Source: Raineyella sp. W15-4 (GTDB lineage Bacteria > Actinomycetota > Actinomycetes > Propionibacteriales > Propionibacteriaceae). From it: a stretch of DNA of 64,000 bases. Position 1 is the stretch's first letter. Each line of letters starts with the position of its first letter. Below the pieces are notes generated by a model. It ran no database searches. It was not told the DNA's origin and saw nothing but the letters and a program-made list of their open reading frames with translations. Positions 53,237 through 60,909 of this stretch are shown piece by piece. The stretch spans positions 310,001 through 374,000 of the forward strand of contig NZ_CP137079.1 of NCBI RefSeq assembly GCF_033170155.1, in the 5' to 3' direction. The position numbers were made by a program, and so were the translations under genes.

Positions 53237-53252
53237 GGTGACAAAAGTCACC
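53237..53252. promoter_or_regulatory. Perfect palindrome upstream of the LacI-type gene
   Basis: GGTGAC-AAAA-GTCACC lies about 70 nt before the LacI-type start, near where a -35 box would be for TAAGCT at 53266-53271. It differs from both the iol and LacI sites. Confidence 0.45.
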
Positions 53253-53322
53253 TGCTGCTGGCCGGTAAGCTGTTCCCACGTGCAATTGTCAGTACGTGCG
53301 GCGGAGGGGGAAGGGGGCCGGA

Positions 53323-54318
53323 GTGGCCGGATCGCGTCCGACCCAGGCGGACGTCGCGCGCCTGGCGGGCGTCTCACGCCAGACGGTGTCCCTGGTGGTG
53401 CTCGACGATCCGCGGGTGTCCGACCGCAGCCGGGCCGTCGTCCGGCAGGCGATGCAGCAGCTCGGTTACCGGCCCAATGTCGCGGCCCGGGCACTGGCGG
53501 CGCACCGGACCGGGTTCGTCGGCATCGTGCTCTCCGATCTCGGCAACCCCTTCCATGCCGACATCGTCGAGGCGCTGCGCCGCCGGTTCGAGGACGACGG
53601 CCTGATCCCCTTCATCGCCCCGGTCGGTGACGATCCGCGCGAGGAGGCGGTCGCCGTCGGGAGGTTCCTCCAGATGAACGTCGACGGGCTGGTGCTGATC
53701 TCGCCGCTGGCCACCGACGCCGAGCTCGCCGTGGTCGGCCGCCAGGTGCCGACCGTGCTGGTCACCCGGAATCTCGGGCCCACCTCGGTGGATCTGGTGC
53801 ACACCGACGACCGGGCCGGGGCGCACCGGCTGACCCGGCACCTGTTGGACCGTGGCTATGATCCGGTCGTCTATGTCGGCTACGACCGGGGCGTGCCGGG
53901 GGACTCCTCCAGTGCCCGGATGATGGGCTATCGCGCGGCGATGGTCGAGCACGGCCGGATGCCGTTGATCGTCCCGGTCGGTGCGGACGGGGTGGCTGCC
54001 GCGGTCGGCCCGGTGTTGCGCGAGCATGGACCCGGGCTGGCGCTGTGCTGCCACAACGACCTGACCGCTCTCGAGGTCCTCGGGGTGCTTGCGGCGTACG
54101 GCCTGGCACCCGGGCGGGATGCGGGGGTGGCGGGGTTCGACAACACCACCATCGCCGGCTACCCCGGAGTCTCGCTGACCAGCATCGACCAAGGGACCGA
54201 GGAGATGGCCCGCCGGGCTGTCGGGTTGATCGGCGAGCGACTGGCCGGCCGGGACGAGGCGGTGGACATCGTGGTGCCGTTGTCGCTGGTGGTCCGGCAG
54301 TCCAGCACTCGGGAATGA
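53323..54318 (+). CDS. LacI-family transcriptional regulator
   Basis: The 331-residue protein starts at GTG 53323, 5 nt after AAGGGGG; GTG 53296 is an alternative. The helix-turn-helix is PTQADVARLAGVSRQTVSLV with the hinge RALAAHRTG. The periplasmic-binding-protein-like domain follows (GIVLSDLGNPFHADIV, CCHNDLTALEVLG, GFDNTTIAGYPGVSLTSIDQ). It lies between two nearly identical operators, one for the operon at 52182-51143 and one inside the iolT promoter, so it most likely represses both flanking units until a sugar ligand binds. Confidence 0.9.
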   Translation: MAGSRPTQADVARLAGVSRQTVSLVVLDDPRVSDRSRAVVRQAMQQLGYRPNVAARALAAHRTGFVGIVLSDLGNPFHADIVEALRRRFEDDGLIPFIAPVGDDPREEAVAVGRFLQMNVDGLVLISPLATDAELAVVGRQVPTVLVTRNLGPTSVDLVHTDDRAGAHRLTRHLLDRGYDPVVYVGYDRGVPGDSSSARMMGYRAAMVEHGRMPLIVPVGADGVAAAVGPVLREHGPGLALCCHNDLTALEVLGVLAAYGLAPGRDAGVAGFDNTTIAGYPGVSLTSIDQGTEEMARRAVGLIGERLAGRDEAVDIVVPLSLVVRQSSTRE

Positions 54319-54330
54319 GATCGCTCGTCG

Positions 54331-54346
54331 AAATGTATGGACAAAT
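54331..54346. promoter_or_regulatory. iol palindrome upstream of the iolT-like gene
   Basis: AAATGT-ATGG-ACAAAT matches the shared pattern. Here it is 18 nt from the -35 box, unlike the 2-nt spacing at the other three promoters. Confidence 0.55.
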
Positions 54347-54364
54347 GATGAACGGATGGGTACT

Positions 54365-54393
54365 TTGACAATATTGGAGCGCGCCAAAGGGTG
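54365..54393 (+). promoter_or_regulatory. iolT promoter overlapped by the LacI operator
   Basis: TTGACA (54365-54370) is followed 17 nt later by a weak -10 (AGGGTG, 54388-54393). The operator fills the spacer. Confidence 0.45.
54373..54388. promoter_or_regulatory. LacI-type operator within the iolT promoter
   Basis: ATTGGAGCGCGCCAAA differs from the 53174 site at two positions only and lies between -35 and -10, a classic repression position. Confidence 0.7.
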
Positions 54394-54443
54394 ACGTCCG
54401 GCGCGCTCCTCCTCAACGACGAGCGTACGAAGGAGTTGCCCCC

Positions 54444-56057
54444 ATGGCGACCACATCCGATCCCCTCAGTTCCCTGCCGTCGGATCCCACTCCGGGCGAC
54501 ATCCGGGAGCTGGTACGGACCACCCCGGCCTCGGGCACGCGGCGCTCGATCGCCCTGCTCGCGACGGTGGCGACCTTCGGATCGCTGCTGTTCGGGTACG
54601 ACACCGGCGTCATCGCCGGCGCGCTGCCCTACATGTATCTGCCCCGGATCGCCGGTGGCCTGCACCTCAACTCGGTCGAGGAGGGCATGGTCGGCGGCAT
54701 CCTGGCGGTCGGCGCGGCCTTCGGTGCGATCATCGGCGGCCGGCTCTCCGACCGCTACGGGCGGCGGCACAACATCCTGATGCTGGCGGTGATCTTCATC
54801 GTCGGCACGGTCGGCTGCACACTGGCCCCGAACGTCTGGCTGCTCTACCCGTTCCGGTTCGTCCTCGGCTGGGCGGTCGGCGGGGCCTCCTCCACCGTCC
54901 CGATCTACCTGTCGGAGACCGCCCCGAAGCGGATCCGCGGACCGTTGATCGCGGTCGACCAGTTCATGATCGTCACCGGCCAGTTGCTCGCCTACACGAT
55001 GAACGCCGTGCTGTCCTCGGCCAACGGCGGGCCGCGGGTGTTGGTCGCCGCCGACCCGTCCGGCGCCTTCGCCGCGGGCCAGTGGGCGCCGTGGGACGCC
55101 GTCAGCAGCATCGCCGGGCTGGTGGTCTCCGGTGGCAACGGTTCGGTGTGGCGCTACATGCTGGTGCTCGCCACCATCCCGGCGATCGCGCTGTGGATCG
55201 GCATGCGGATGATGCCGGAGTCCTCGCGCTGGTACGCCGCCAACGGCCACTACGTCCAGGCGATCGGGGCGCTGAAGCGGGTCCGCAACGACCCCCGCGA
55301 CGACGTCGCCGGCGAGATCGAGCAGATGGTCGAGGTGCACCGCCTCGAGCAGCAACAGGAGAAGTGGACCCTGCGGCAGGCGTGGAACACCCGCTGGACC
55401 CGCCGGATCATCGTCATCGGCTGCTTCCTGGGCTTCTTCGACCAGCTGACCGGCATCAACACGGCGATGTACTACCTGCCGAAGATCCTGCACGCCGCCG
55501 GCTTCTCCTCGGCGAACTCCATCACCCTGAACGTCGTCACCGGCATCGCCTCCTGCATCGGCTCGGCGGTCGGCTTCCTGCTGGTGGGCAAGTTCATGCG
55601 CCGGCACGTCGGCATGTACCAGGAGACCGGCGTGACGCTGTCGCTGTTCTCGCTGGCGCTGGTCTTCGGTCTCGGCATCGCCCCGCACATGACCGCCGAC
55701 GGCAGCATCGCCTCCACCATCCCGGCCGCGCTGCCCTGGGTGGTCGTCGCGCTGGTCTCGGTGTTCGTCTTCATCAAGCAGTCCGGCACGGTCAACTGGA
55801 TCCTGGTCTCGGAGATCTTCCCGGCCCGGATCCGCGGCGTCGCCCAGGGCGTGGCCGTGGGTGCGCTGTGGATCATGAACGCCATCGTCACCTTCGCCTT
55901 CCCGGTGATGATCGCCGGTCTCGGCGCGGCCTGGACGTACGGCGTGTTCGGCGCCATCAATGTGGTCGCGCTGCTCTTCTACACGTTCGTCGTGCCCGAG
56001 ACGAAGACCTCCTCGCTGGAGGAGATCGAGGAGCAGCTCCGGGAGCGGTTCGCCTGA
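54444..56057 (+). CDS. iolT: MFS sugar/inositol:proton symporter
   Basis: The 537-residue transporter starts at ATG 54444 behind AAGGAG. It has the sugar-porter signatures FGYDTGVIAGALPYM, GGRLSDRYGRRHN in the 2-3 loop, PESSRWYAANGH after segment six and FDQLTGINTAMYYLPKIL in segment seven. The C-terminal VPETKTSSLEEIE is also typical. Twelve membrane segments are expected. It probably imports myo-inositol with protons, supported by its place in the iol locus and by both regulator sites in front. A loop of about 35 residues after segment five is longer than usual. Confidence 0.9.
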   Translation: MATTSDPLSSLPSDPTPGDIRELVRTTPASGTRRSIALLATVATFGSLLFGYDTGVIAGALPYMYLPRIAGGLHLNSVEEGMVGGILAVGAAFGAIIGGRLSDRYGRRHNILMLAVIFIVGTVGCTLAPNVWLLYPFRFVLGWAVGGASSTVPIYLSETAPKRIRGPLIAVDQFMIVTGQLLAYTMNAVLSSANGGPRVLVAADPSGAFAAGQWAPWDAVSSIAGLVVSGGNGSVWRYMLVLATIPAIALWIGMRMMPESSRWYAANGHYVQAIGALKRVRNDPRDDVAGEIEQMVEVHRLEQQQEKWTLRQAWNTRWTRRIIVIGCFLGFFDQLTGINTAMYYLPKILHAAGFSSANSITLNVVTGIASCIGSAVGFLLVGKFMRRHVGMYQETGVTLSLFSLALVFGLGIAPHMTADGSIASTIPAALPWVVVALVSVFVFIKQSGTVNWILVSEIFPARIRGVAQGVAVGALWIMNAIVTFAFPVMIAGLGAAWTYGVFGAINVVALLFYTFVVPETKTSSLEEIEEQLRERFA

Positions 56058-56075
56058 CCGCCCCCGCGTACCGCC

Positions 56076-56092
56076 GGCCGGCTCAGCCGGCC
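56076..56092. terminator. Bidirectional hairpin between iolT and the oxygenase gene
   Basis: GGCCGGC-TCA-GCCGGCC is a perfect stem whose 3-nt loop is the reverse-strand stop codon of the oxygenase gene. It can serve both convergent genes. Confidence 0.6.
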
Positions 56093-56979
56093 AGCGGCCA
56101 CTCCGCCACGGTGAGGTGCTCCGGGAGGTCCAACCGGCCCGGCACCTCACCGTACGGTGCGTCGTAGGTGTAGCTGAGGCTGACCCGTTCCCGGACCGCC
56201 GGCAGCAGCCGGTGGGGCGCCGCCCGCAGGTAGCCGTCGGTGAGGTCGGCGAGCAGTTCGCCGACGGTCACCAGGAAGGCGCCGCGCACCCGGTCGGCCG
56301 GACGCCACCGGTGGTCGACGAGGATCTGGTCACCCTCGCTCCAGGAGTCGAGCCAGCGCAGCGTCAGCGCCCCGCCGTCGGTGTGGGATTCGATCGGGTG
56401 GCTGGCCGCGTCGTCGCCGAGTTCCCGGGCGACCGAGGTCCAGGTCGCCGGGTCCCCGGCGAATGCCCGGTCGAACACCGCGGCGTCCTGTTCCAGCCCG
56501 ACGGCCAGCTGCCGCAGCAGCGCCCGGGCTACCTCCGTCGCCCGGTCCTGGAACCGCAGTGCGCGGTCCCGCAGGGCGGGCAGCCGGGTCGGCCACTGGT
56601 TGGGGCCGACCAGCGAGTCGCCGGGGCGGGTCCGGCGCCGGGGCGGGATCGTCGGCAGTTCCGCGCCGACGTCGAACTGTTCGCGCCAGCCCGCCGCGGC
56701 CCCCTGGCCGAAGCTGGTCCAGCCGCGGAACTGCTCGGAGCGGGCGGTGTCGACGGTGGCCTTGACCCGGGTGGGCAGCGCGAAGAACAGCCGGGCCTGG
56801 TCGAGGACCTGGGCCGGCAGCGCGGGCCGGATGCCGTGGCCGATCAGGTAGAAGGCGCCGATGTCGTGGGCGGCGGCGCGCAGTTCGTCGGGCGCGAGCC
56901 GGCCGAGGTCGAGGACCGGCAGGTCGGTGGCGGAGGTGGAGGGCCGGGTGGGGGCGTGCGTGATCGTGGAGACGGACAT
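56083..56979 (-). CDS. 2-oxoglutarate/Fe(II)-dependent oxygenase, isopenicillin-N-synthase-like
   Basis: The 298-residue protein starts at ATG 56979 behind AGGAG. Iron ligands are in SHTDGGALTL (H-x-D) and the distal His in APHRLLPAV, with the 2-oxoglutarate-binding R-x-S in RERVSLSY. The N-terminal FYLIGHGI matches the DIOX_N domain. It hydroxylates or oxidises a small molecule; the substrate is unknown. A small cysteine-rich leader ORF lies 85 nt upstream, so its expression may respond to cysteine or sulfur supply. A longer in-frame start at 57099 would read through that leader. Confidence 0.87.
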   Translation of the reverse strand: MSVSTITHAPTRPSTSATDLPVLDLGRLAPDELRAAAHDIGAFYLIGHGIRPALPAQVLDQARLFFALPTRVKATVDTARSEQFRGWTSFGQGAAAGWREQFDVGAELPTIPPRRRTRPGDSLVGPNQWPTRLPALRDRALRFQDRATEVARALLRQLAVGLEQDAAVFDRAFAGDPATWTSVARELGDDAASHPIESHTDGGALTLRWLDSWSEGDQILVDHRWRPADRVRGAFLVTVGELLADLTDGYLRAAPHRLLPAVRERVSLSYTYDAPYGEVPGRLDLPEHLTVAEWPLAG

Positions 56980-57064
56980 GGGAGAACTCCTGAGGACAAG
57001 CAGAGGTACGGGAAGAGGTCGTCCGGGGACGCGCCGAGGCGCCGGGCGCTGGGGACCGGCGGTC

Positions 57065-57157
57065 TCAGCGCGACAGCATTCGCTCGCACCGACACGCACG
57101 ACACGACATCGCCGCGAGGGCGGCGACGGGGCGCGAGGCGGGGGCGAGATGCGACAT
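57065..57157 (-). CDS. Putative cysteine-rich leader peptide upstream of the oxygenase gene
   Basis: ATG 57157 behind AGGAG (spacing about 6 nt) opens a 30-residue ORF (MSHLAPASRPVAALAA, then MSCRACRCERMLSR) ending at 57065. Three Cys in five residues near the end resemble attenuator-type leader ORFs described ahead of sulfur genes in some actinobacteria. A GC-rich stretch that can form hairpins (GCGCC/GGCGC) lies between its stop and the oxygenase start. The ribosome-site context CTCAGGAGTCCCATGTC is almost repeated at the oxygenase start. The ORF has no other recognised similarity. Confidence 0.45.
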   Translation of the reverse strand: MSHLAPASRPVAALAAMSCRACRCERMLSR

Positions 57158-57261
57158 GGGACTCCTGAGACGTGCTTGCAGAAGAGACATTAGGGGAACT
57201 TCGGGATGGGTTCAAGCCCTGTGATGGTCGGAAAACCCCTGCCGGAACGACGACGCGGTCC

Positions 57262-57267
57262 TACCGT
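57262..57267 (+). promoter_or_regulatory. -10 box of a leaderless promoter for the amidohydrolase gene
   Basis: TACCGT is followed by 6 nt and ATG 57274, and no ribosome site precedes the ATG. Confidence 0.45.
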
Positions 57268-57273
57268 GGGACC

Positions 57274-58197
57274 ATGAGCCCGGGCTACCCAGCACTCCGC
57301 CAGGTCGACGTCCACACCCATGCGCTGCCGCAGCCGCTGTTGCAGTGGCTGGCCGAGCAGGGCCTCGCCGAGCCCGACGACGTCCCCCGCGAGGCGTACG
57401 ACGTCGAGGCGCGGCTGGCCTTCATGGACGAGGCCGGGGTCGAGGTGCACGCGGTGTCGGTCTCCCCGCACCTGCGCACCCCGGCGTCCCCGGACGCCGG
57501 CTTCGTCCGGGAGCTGGCCCGGCGGAGCAACGAGGCGCTCGCCGGGTTCGTCGCGCAGGCACCGGACCGGCTGGTGGCGCTGGCCGCCGTCCCGGTCGGT
57601 CTGGCCGATGCCACCGAGGAGGTGCGGCGCTGCCTCGACGACCTCGGGATGGCCGGGGTGGTCCTCGCCACCCGCGGGCTGGGACGGGACCTGACCGACC
57701 CGGTGCACACCCCCCTGTGGGAGCTGCTGGTGCAGCACCGGGCGTTCACGCTGCTGCACCCGGTGGCGGCCCCTGGGCAGGCCGGCACGCTGGCCGCGGC
57801 GGTCGACCTGGCGACCGGGGTGGCGGCGCTGCTGCACGCCGGCGTCCTGGAGACGTACGACGTCCCGCTCTGCCTGGCCTACGGCGGGGGCGCCCTGCCG
57901 TCGGTGCGGGGTCTGCTGCAGCGCGGCTGGGAACGTCTCGGCGAGGGGCCCGCGCTGCGCCACTCGCCGCTCGACCAGCTGCGTCGGCTGTTCTACGACA
58001 CGGCCACCTTCGACCCGCTCCAGCTGCAGCAGCTGGTCGAGTTCGCCGGTCCCGCGCAGGTGCTGATGGGCAGCGACTACCCGGCGCCGCTGGGCGACGC
58101 CGACCCGATCGGGGTGGTGGAGGCCTGCCAGTTCGGCCCGGTGCAGGAGATGATCACCGGGGTGACGGCGACCTCCCTGCTCCGGCTGACCGTCTGA
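57274..58197 (+). CDS. Amidohydrolase family (ACMSD/decarboxylase-like)
   Basis: The 307-residue protein starts at ATG 57274, a leaderless start. It has the metal motif VDVHTHALPQ near the N-terminus, a His in LLHPVAAPG and the terminal Asp in MGSDYPAPLGDADP. This is the pattern of amidohydrolase-2 proteins such as 2-amino-3-carboxymuconate-6-semialdehyde decarboxylase and related hydrolases. The substrate is not evident. The genes around it give no pathway hint; the ring-cleavage island is about 46 kb away. Confidence 0.84.
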   Translation: MSPGYPALRQVDVHTHALPQPLLQWLAEQGLAEPDDVPREAYDVEARLAFMDEAGVEVHAVSVSPHLRTPASPDAGFVRELARRSNEALAGFVAQAPDRLVALAAVPVGLADATEEVRRCLDDLGMAGVVLATRGLGRDLTDPVHTPLWELLVQHRAFTLLHPVAAPGQAGTLAAAVDLATGVAALLHAGVLETYDVPLCLAYGGGALPSVRGLLQRGWERLGEGPALRHSPLDQLRRLFYDTATFDPLQLQQLVEFAGPAQVLMGSDYPAPLGDADPIGVVEACQFGPVQEMITGVTATSLLRLTV

Positions 58198-58212
58198 GCC
58201 CCTGCCGGGGGG

Positions 58213-58674
58213 TCAGCGGCCGGTGCCGCGGACCGAGCCGGTGACCGGGGTGGGGGAGACGGCCAGGCAGACGGTCGGGGCCGGCCCGGACCGGTCCCAG
58301 GCATCCGCCGAGGCGGTGAGCACCCGGACGGCGGTGTCGCTGTGGTCCGGGACGCTGCCGACGTATGCCTGGAACGCGTCGCTGCACGGGGCGTCGCCCC
58401 GGGCCGCCGGATCGTTCCCGTCGAGGACGGCGACCACCTCGGCGGTGTGGTCGACCGCACAGCCGAGCACCTCCAGGTAGGCCACCCTGCCGGTGCCCGG
58501 CAGCCGATCGGCGTCGAGGCACATCCCGGTCCGGACATCGGCCAGGTGCACCATGGTTGCCGGCGGGGGCGTCTGAGGGCTGGGGGTGGCCAGCAGGCTG
58601 TGCGAGCCGGTGGCGCAGCCGGCCAGCGGCAGGGCCAGAGCCAGCAGCAGGGCGGCGGGGGCGGGTCGGGGCAT
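58213..58674 (-). CDS. Lipoprotein with septum-formation-like domain
   Basis: The 153-residue protein has a signal peptide and lipobox PLAGC at about residue 20. The mature part has the pattern GMCLDADRLP, LGCAVDHTAEVVAVL and a later pair of Cys, which resembles the actinobacterial septum-formation domain (conserved Cys around a C-x-x-x-H-x-x-E motif). It would be anchored outside the membrane with disulfides. Function is uncertain. It follows the degenerate ABC-type gene by 12 nt and is probably co-transcribed with it. Confidence 0.7.
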   Translation of the reverse strand: MPRPAPAALLLALALPLAGCATGSHSLLATPSPQTPPPATMVHLADVRTGMCLDADRLPGTGRVAYLEVLGCAVDHTAEVVAVLDGNDPAARGDAPCSDAFQAYVGSVPDHSDTAVRVLTASADAWDRSGPAPTVCLAVSPTPVTGSVRGTGR

Positions 58675-58686
58675 CGGGGGACTCCT

Positions 58687-59331
58687 CTAGAGCAGGCGGC
58701 CCTCGGCCGTCAGCAGTCGGGTGCGGGCGCCCGCCGGAAGCCCGTCGATCAGGGAGTCGGTCACCGCGAGCACGGCCCCGCCCCGCCGCGCCCGGGCCGA
58801 GGCGCGGTCACGGACCTCGGCAGTGGTGTGGTTGGTCAGGTCGACCAGCACCACCGGCGCGGGGTGCAGCAGGGCGGCGGCGATCGGCAGCACGCTGCGA
58901 TCGGACCCGCGGGTGTCGCCGACCCGGGCATCCACGGCGTGACCGTGGCCGAGCGCGGCCAGTTCGGTGGCGGCCTCGTCGACGGTACGGTGGGCCAGCT
59001 CGGCGACGGCGTGGGCGCAGCTGAGGGCCGGGTGCGGGGCGCGGAGGGTGAGGCTGCAGACGATCCCGCGGTGGCGGACCGCGGCGACGTCGCGGGCGCA
59101 GGCCTGGGCGAGATCCGTCGCCCCGTGCCGGTCACGGTAGACCAGCTGCCCCGAGGTGAGGCTGCAGGCGCTGCTCAACAGCCGGAGCAGGGTGCGGCGG
59201 GTCCGTTCCTCGGCCGCGGTGACGACAGTGAGCCGGCCCGAGACGAGTTCGAGATCGACGTCGCGGACGGCCGCGGCCCCTGGCAGCTCACCGTTGAGGG
59301 CGGTGGCCACCAGACTGACCGGGCCGGGCAT
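58687..59331 (-). CDS. Degenerate ABC-type ATPase
   Basis: The 214-residue protein has ABC ATPase layout (AAVRDVDLELVSGRLTVVTA at the start of the domain) without a working nucleotide site. The Walker A position reads TAAEERTRRTLL in place of GxxGxGKS/T. The signature region reads GDTRGSDRS, and Walker B reads PVVLVDLTN without the catalytic Glu. The layout resembles PhnL/LolD-type proteins. It is intact in length, so it is probably kept as a non-hydrolysing subunit. No permease gene is adjacent; it lies between a lipoprotein gene and a gene of unknown function on the same strand. Confidence 0.72.
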   Translation of the reverse strand: MPGPVSLVATALNGELPGAAAVRDVDLELVSGRLTVVTAAEERTRRTLLRLLSSACSLTSGQLVYRDRHGATDLAQACARDVAAVRHRGIVCSLTLRAPHPALSCAHAVAELAHRTVDEAATELAALGHGHAVDARVGDTRGSDRSVLPIAAALLHPAPVVLVDLTNHTTAEVRDRASARARRGGAVLAVTDSLIDGLPAGARTRLLTAEGRLL

Positions 59332-59395
59332 CAGGGGCCCGGCGGGAGGATACTGGAGGACACGCGGGCGACGCTACCAGCATCGGCCGCCGCTA

Positions 59396-60874
59396 TCACA
59401 CCGCCGGTCCACCCAGCGCCAGGGGCCCGGAACCGGACAGGAACGCGTCGAGGGCGGCCCGCATCGCGGTGACCTCGGCCAGCGCCGTCGAGCTCACCGG
59501 GTGCAGCTCGGCCAGGGTGGCGTCGAGGTCGGCCGGGTCCACCGGTTGCACGCCGGCCAGGGCCTCCCGCGCGCCGGGCATGCCGAACCCGCCGGCCGAG
59601 TCGCCGCTCCACCGCCGGTAGTCCCACCGGCCGCGGACGCACCAGTCCAGGTCGAGGAGCTCCCCATCGGCCTGCCGGATCTCCTCCGCCGGTACCCAGC
59701 CGGGTGACGGGGACAGCGAGCGTTGCCCGTCCGTCCCGTCCCCGGCCGGTTCCACGGGACGGCGGCCGAACAGCCGCCCGAACAGGCCAGGCCCGGCCGC
59801 CGATGCCGGCCGGTGCACCGACAGCACCAGGTGGGCGGGGTCCAGCGCGGTCAGCCGGACGATCCGTCCGTCCGGGGCGTACGCCACCGGCCCGTGCTCG
59901 TCCAGATCGAGCCGGCGCCGTTCCCGCGGGGTGCCCGCCGCCGCGTCGCGCAGCGCCGCCACCCCCCAGGCCAGGGTCCGGCGGACCGCCTGGGCCAGCT
60001 CCGGGTCGGTCGGGTCGGGGCGGGCGGGTGCGGCGGCGTGCTCGGCGTGCTCCACCGGCAGCACATCGGCCCGCTCCAGGGCCCGCCGGGTGGTGTCGTA
60101 CGGCGCCGGCGGCACGGTGAGGGAGACCACCCCCAGCGGGGCGTCGCCGGCCAGGTGTCCCCACAGCTGGTAGGTCAGCCGGGCGGTCCGTTCCGCGGCG
60201 ACCCGGGGGACCGGGGTGCGGCGCAGGTGCCCGGAGAGGGCCACCAGGTGGTCGGCCAGCAGGCCGGGGTCGAGGGCGATCTCCGGGTCGACGATGGCGT
60301 TCCAGGCGACCGCGGCCAGCGGCAGCAGTTCCGCCGCCCAGGTCCGTCCGGGATCGTACGACCAGGCGTCGGCGGACCGCCACAGCAGGGTGGCGAGTGC
60401 TTCGACGGTCGCCTCGTCGGAGCCGAGGCTCTGCAGCGAGGGGTCGGCCGCCGGGTCGGCCCAGGGCCGGCGCGGGTCGAGCCGGCCGGTCCGCTGCGGG
60501 GTGCTCTCCCATCGGCCGTCCTGGGTCCAGGCGATCAGCGAGTAGCGGCGGGCCGGGTCGGCCGCGACCCAGGACGGGGCGCCCGCCAGGTGCCAGCCGG
60601 CCCGCTCGGAGCCGGGCTCACCGACCCCGGGGGCGTACGCCGACAGCACGTAGTGCCGGGCCCGGTCGGCCTCGGCGTCGACGAGGGTGGCCCAGCAGCC
60701 CTCCTCGGGTGCCGCGGAGAGTCCGTCCTGCAACAGCGTCCACGGGGAGGTGCGGGGCGACCCGTCCGCCAGCAGTTCGGCATGCAGCGCGAGCACGCCC
60801 CAGCGGACCAGCACCGGGTTGAGCCGGGCGAGCAACCGGCCGGGCGAGGGGAGGTAATCCGACATGTGTCCCAT
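59396..60874 (-). CDS. Conserved-looking protein of unknown function
   Basis: The 492-residue protein has no family I recognise. It is rich in Ala, Leu, Trp and Arg, has no signal peptide or membrane segment, and contains a linker near residue 355-375 (LFGRLFGRRPVEPAGDG) between two globular-looking parts. Trp-rich stretches (TWAAELLPLAAVAWNAI, LDWCVRGRWDYRRWSG) suggest an ordered fold. ATG 60865 is an alternative start three codons later with AGGATGGG in front. It is divergent from the lipoprotein at 60910. Confidence 0.6.
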   Translation of the reverse strand: MGHMSDYLPSPGRLLARLNPVLVRWGVLALHAELLADGSPRTSPWTLLQDGLSAAPEEGCWATLVDAEADRARHYVLSAYAPGVGEPGSERAGWHLAGAPSWVAADPARRYSLIAWTQDGRWESTPQRTGRLDPRRPWADPAADPSLQSLGSDEATVEALATLLWRSADAWSYDPGRTWAAELLPLAAVAWNAIVDPEIALDPGLLADHLVALSGHLRRTPVPRVAAERTARLTYQLWGHLAGDAPLGVVSLTVPPAPYDTTRRALERADVLPVEHAEHAAAPARPDPTDPELAQAVRRTLAWGVAALRDAAAGTPRERRRLDLDEHGPVAYAPDGRIVRLTALDPAHLVLSVHRPASAAGPGLFGRLFGRRPVEPAGDGTDGQRSLSPSPGWVPAEEIRQADGELLDLDWCVRGRWDYRRWSGDSAGGFGMPGAREALAGVQPVDPADLDATLAELHPVSSTALAEVTAMRAALDAFLSGSGPLALGGPAV

Positions 60875-60896
60875 CCTGCACGTTCCGGGACCTCGG

Positions 60897-60902
60897 TAGG
60901 CT
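60897..60902 (+). promoter_or_regulatory. -10 box of a leaderless promoter for the lipoprotein gene
   Basis: TAGGCT is followed by 7 nt and ATG 60910. Confidence 0.45.
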
Positions 60903-60909
60903 GACCCCC

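Noticed and set aside
56980-57099. 40-residue N-terminal extension of the oxygenase containing an ECCR motif
   Set aside because: A ribosome site directly precedes ATG 56979, and the family begins near that point. The upstream region is better read as leader.
56844-57215. Arg/Ser/Pro-rich minus-strand frame overlapping the oxygenase start
   Set aside because: It is out of frame with the oxygenase, shows no family features, and is explained by the GC-rich leader region.
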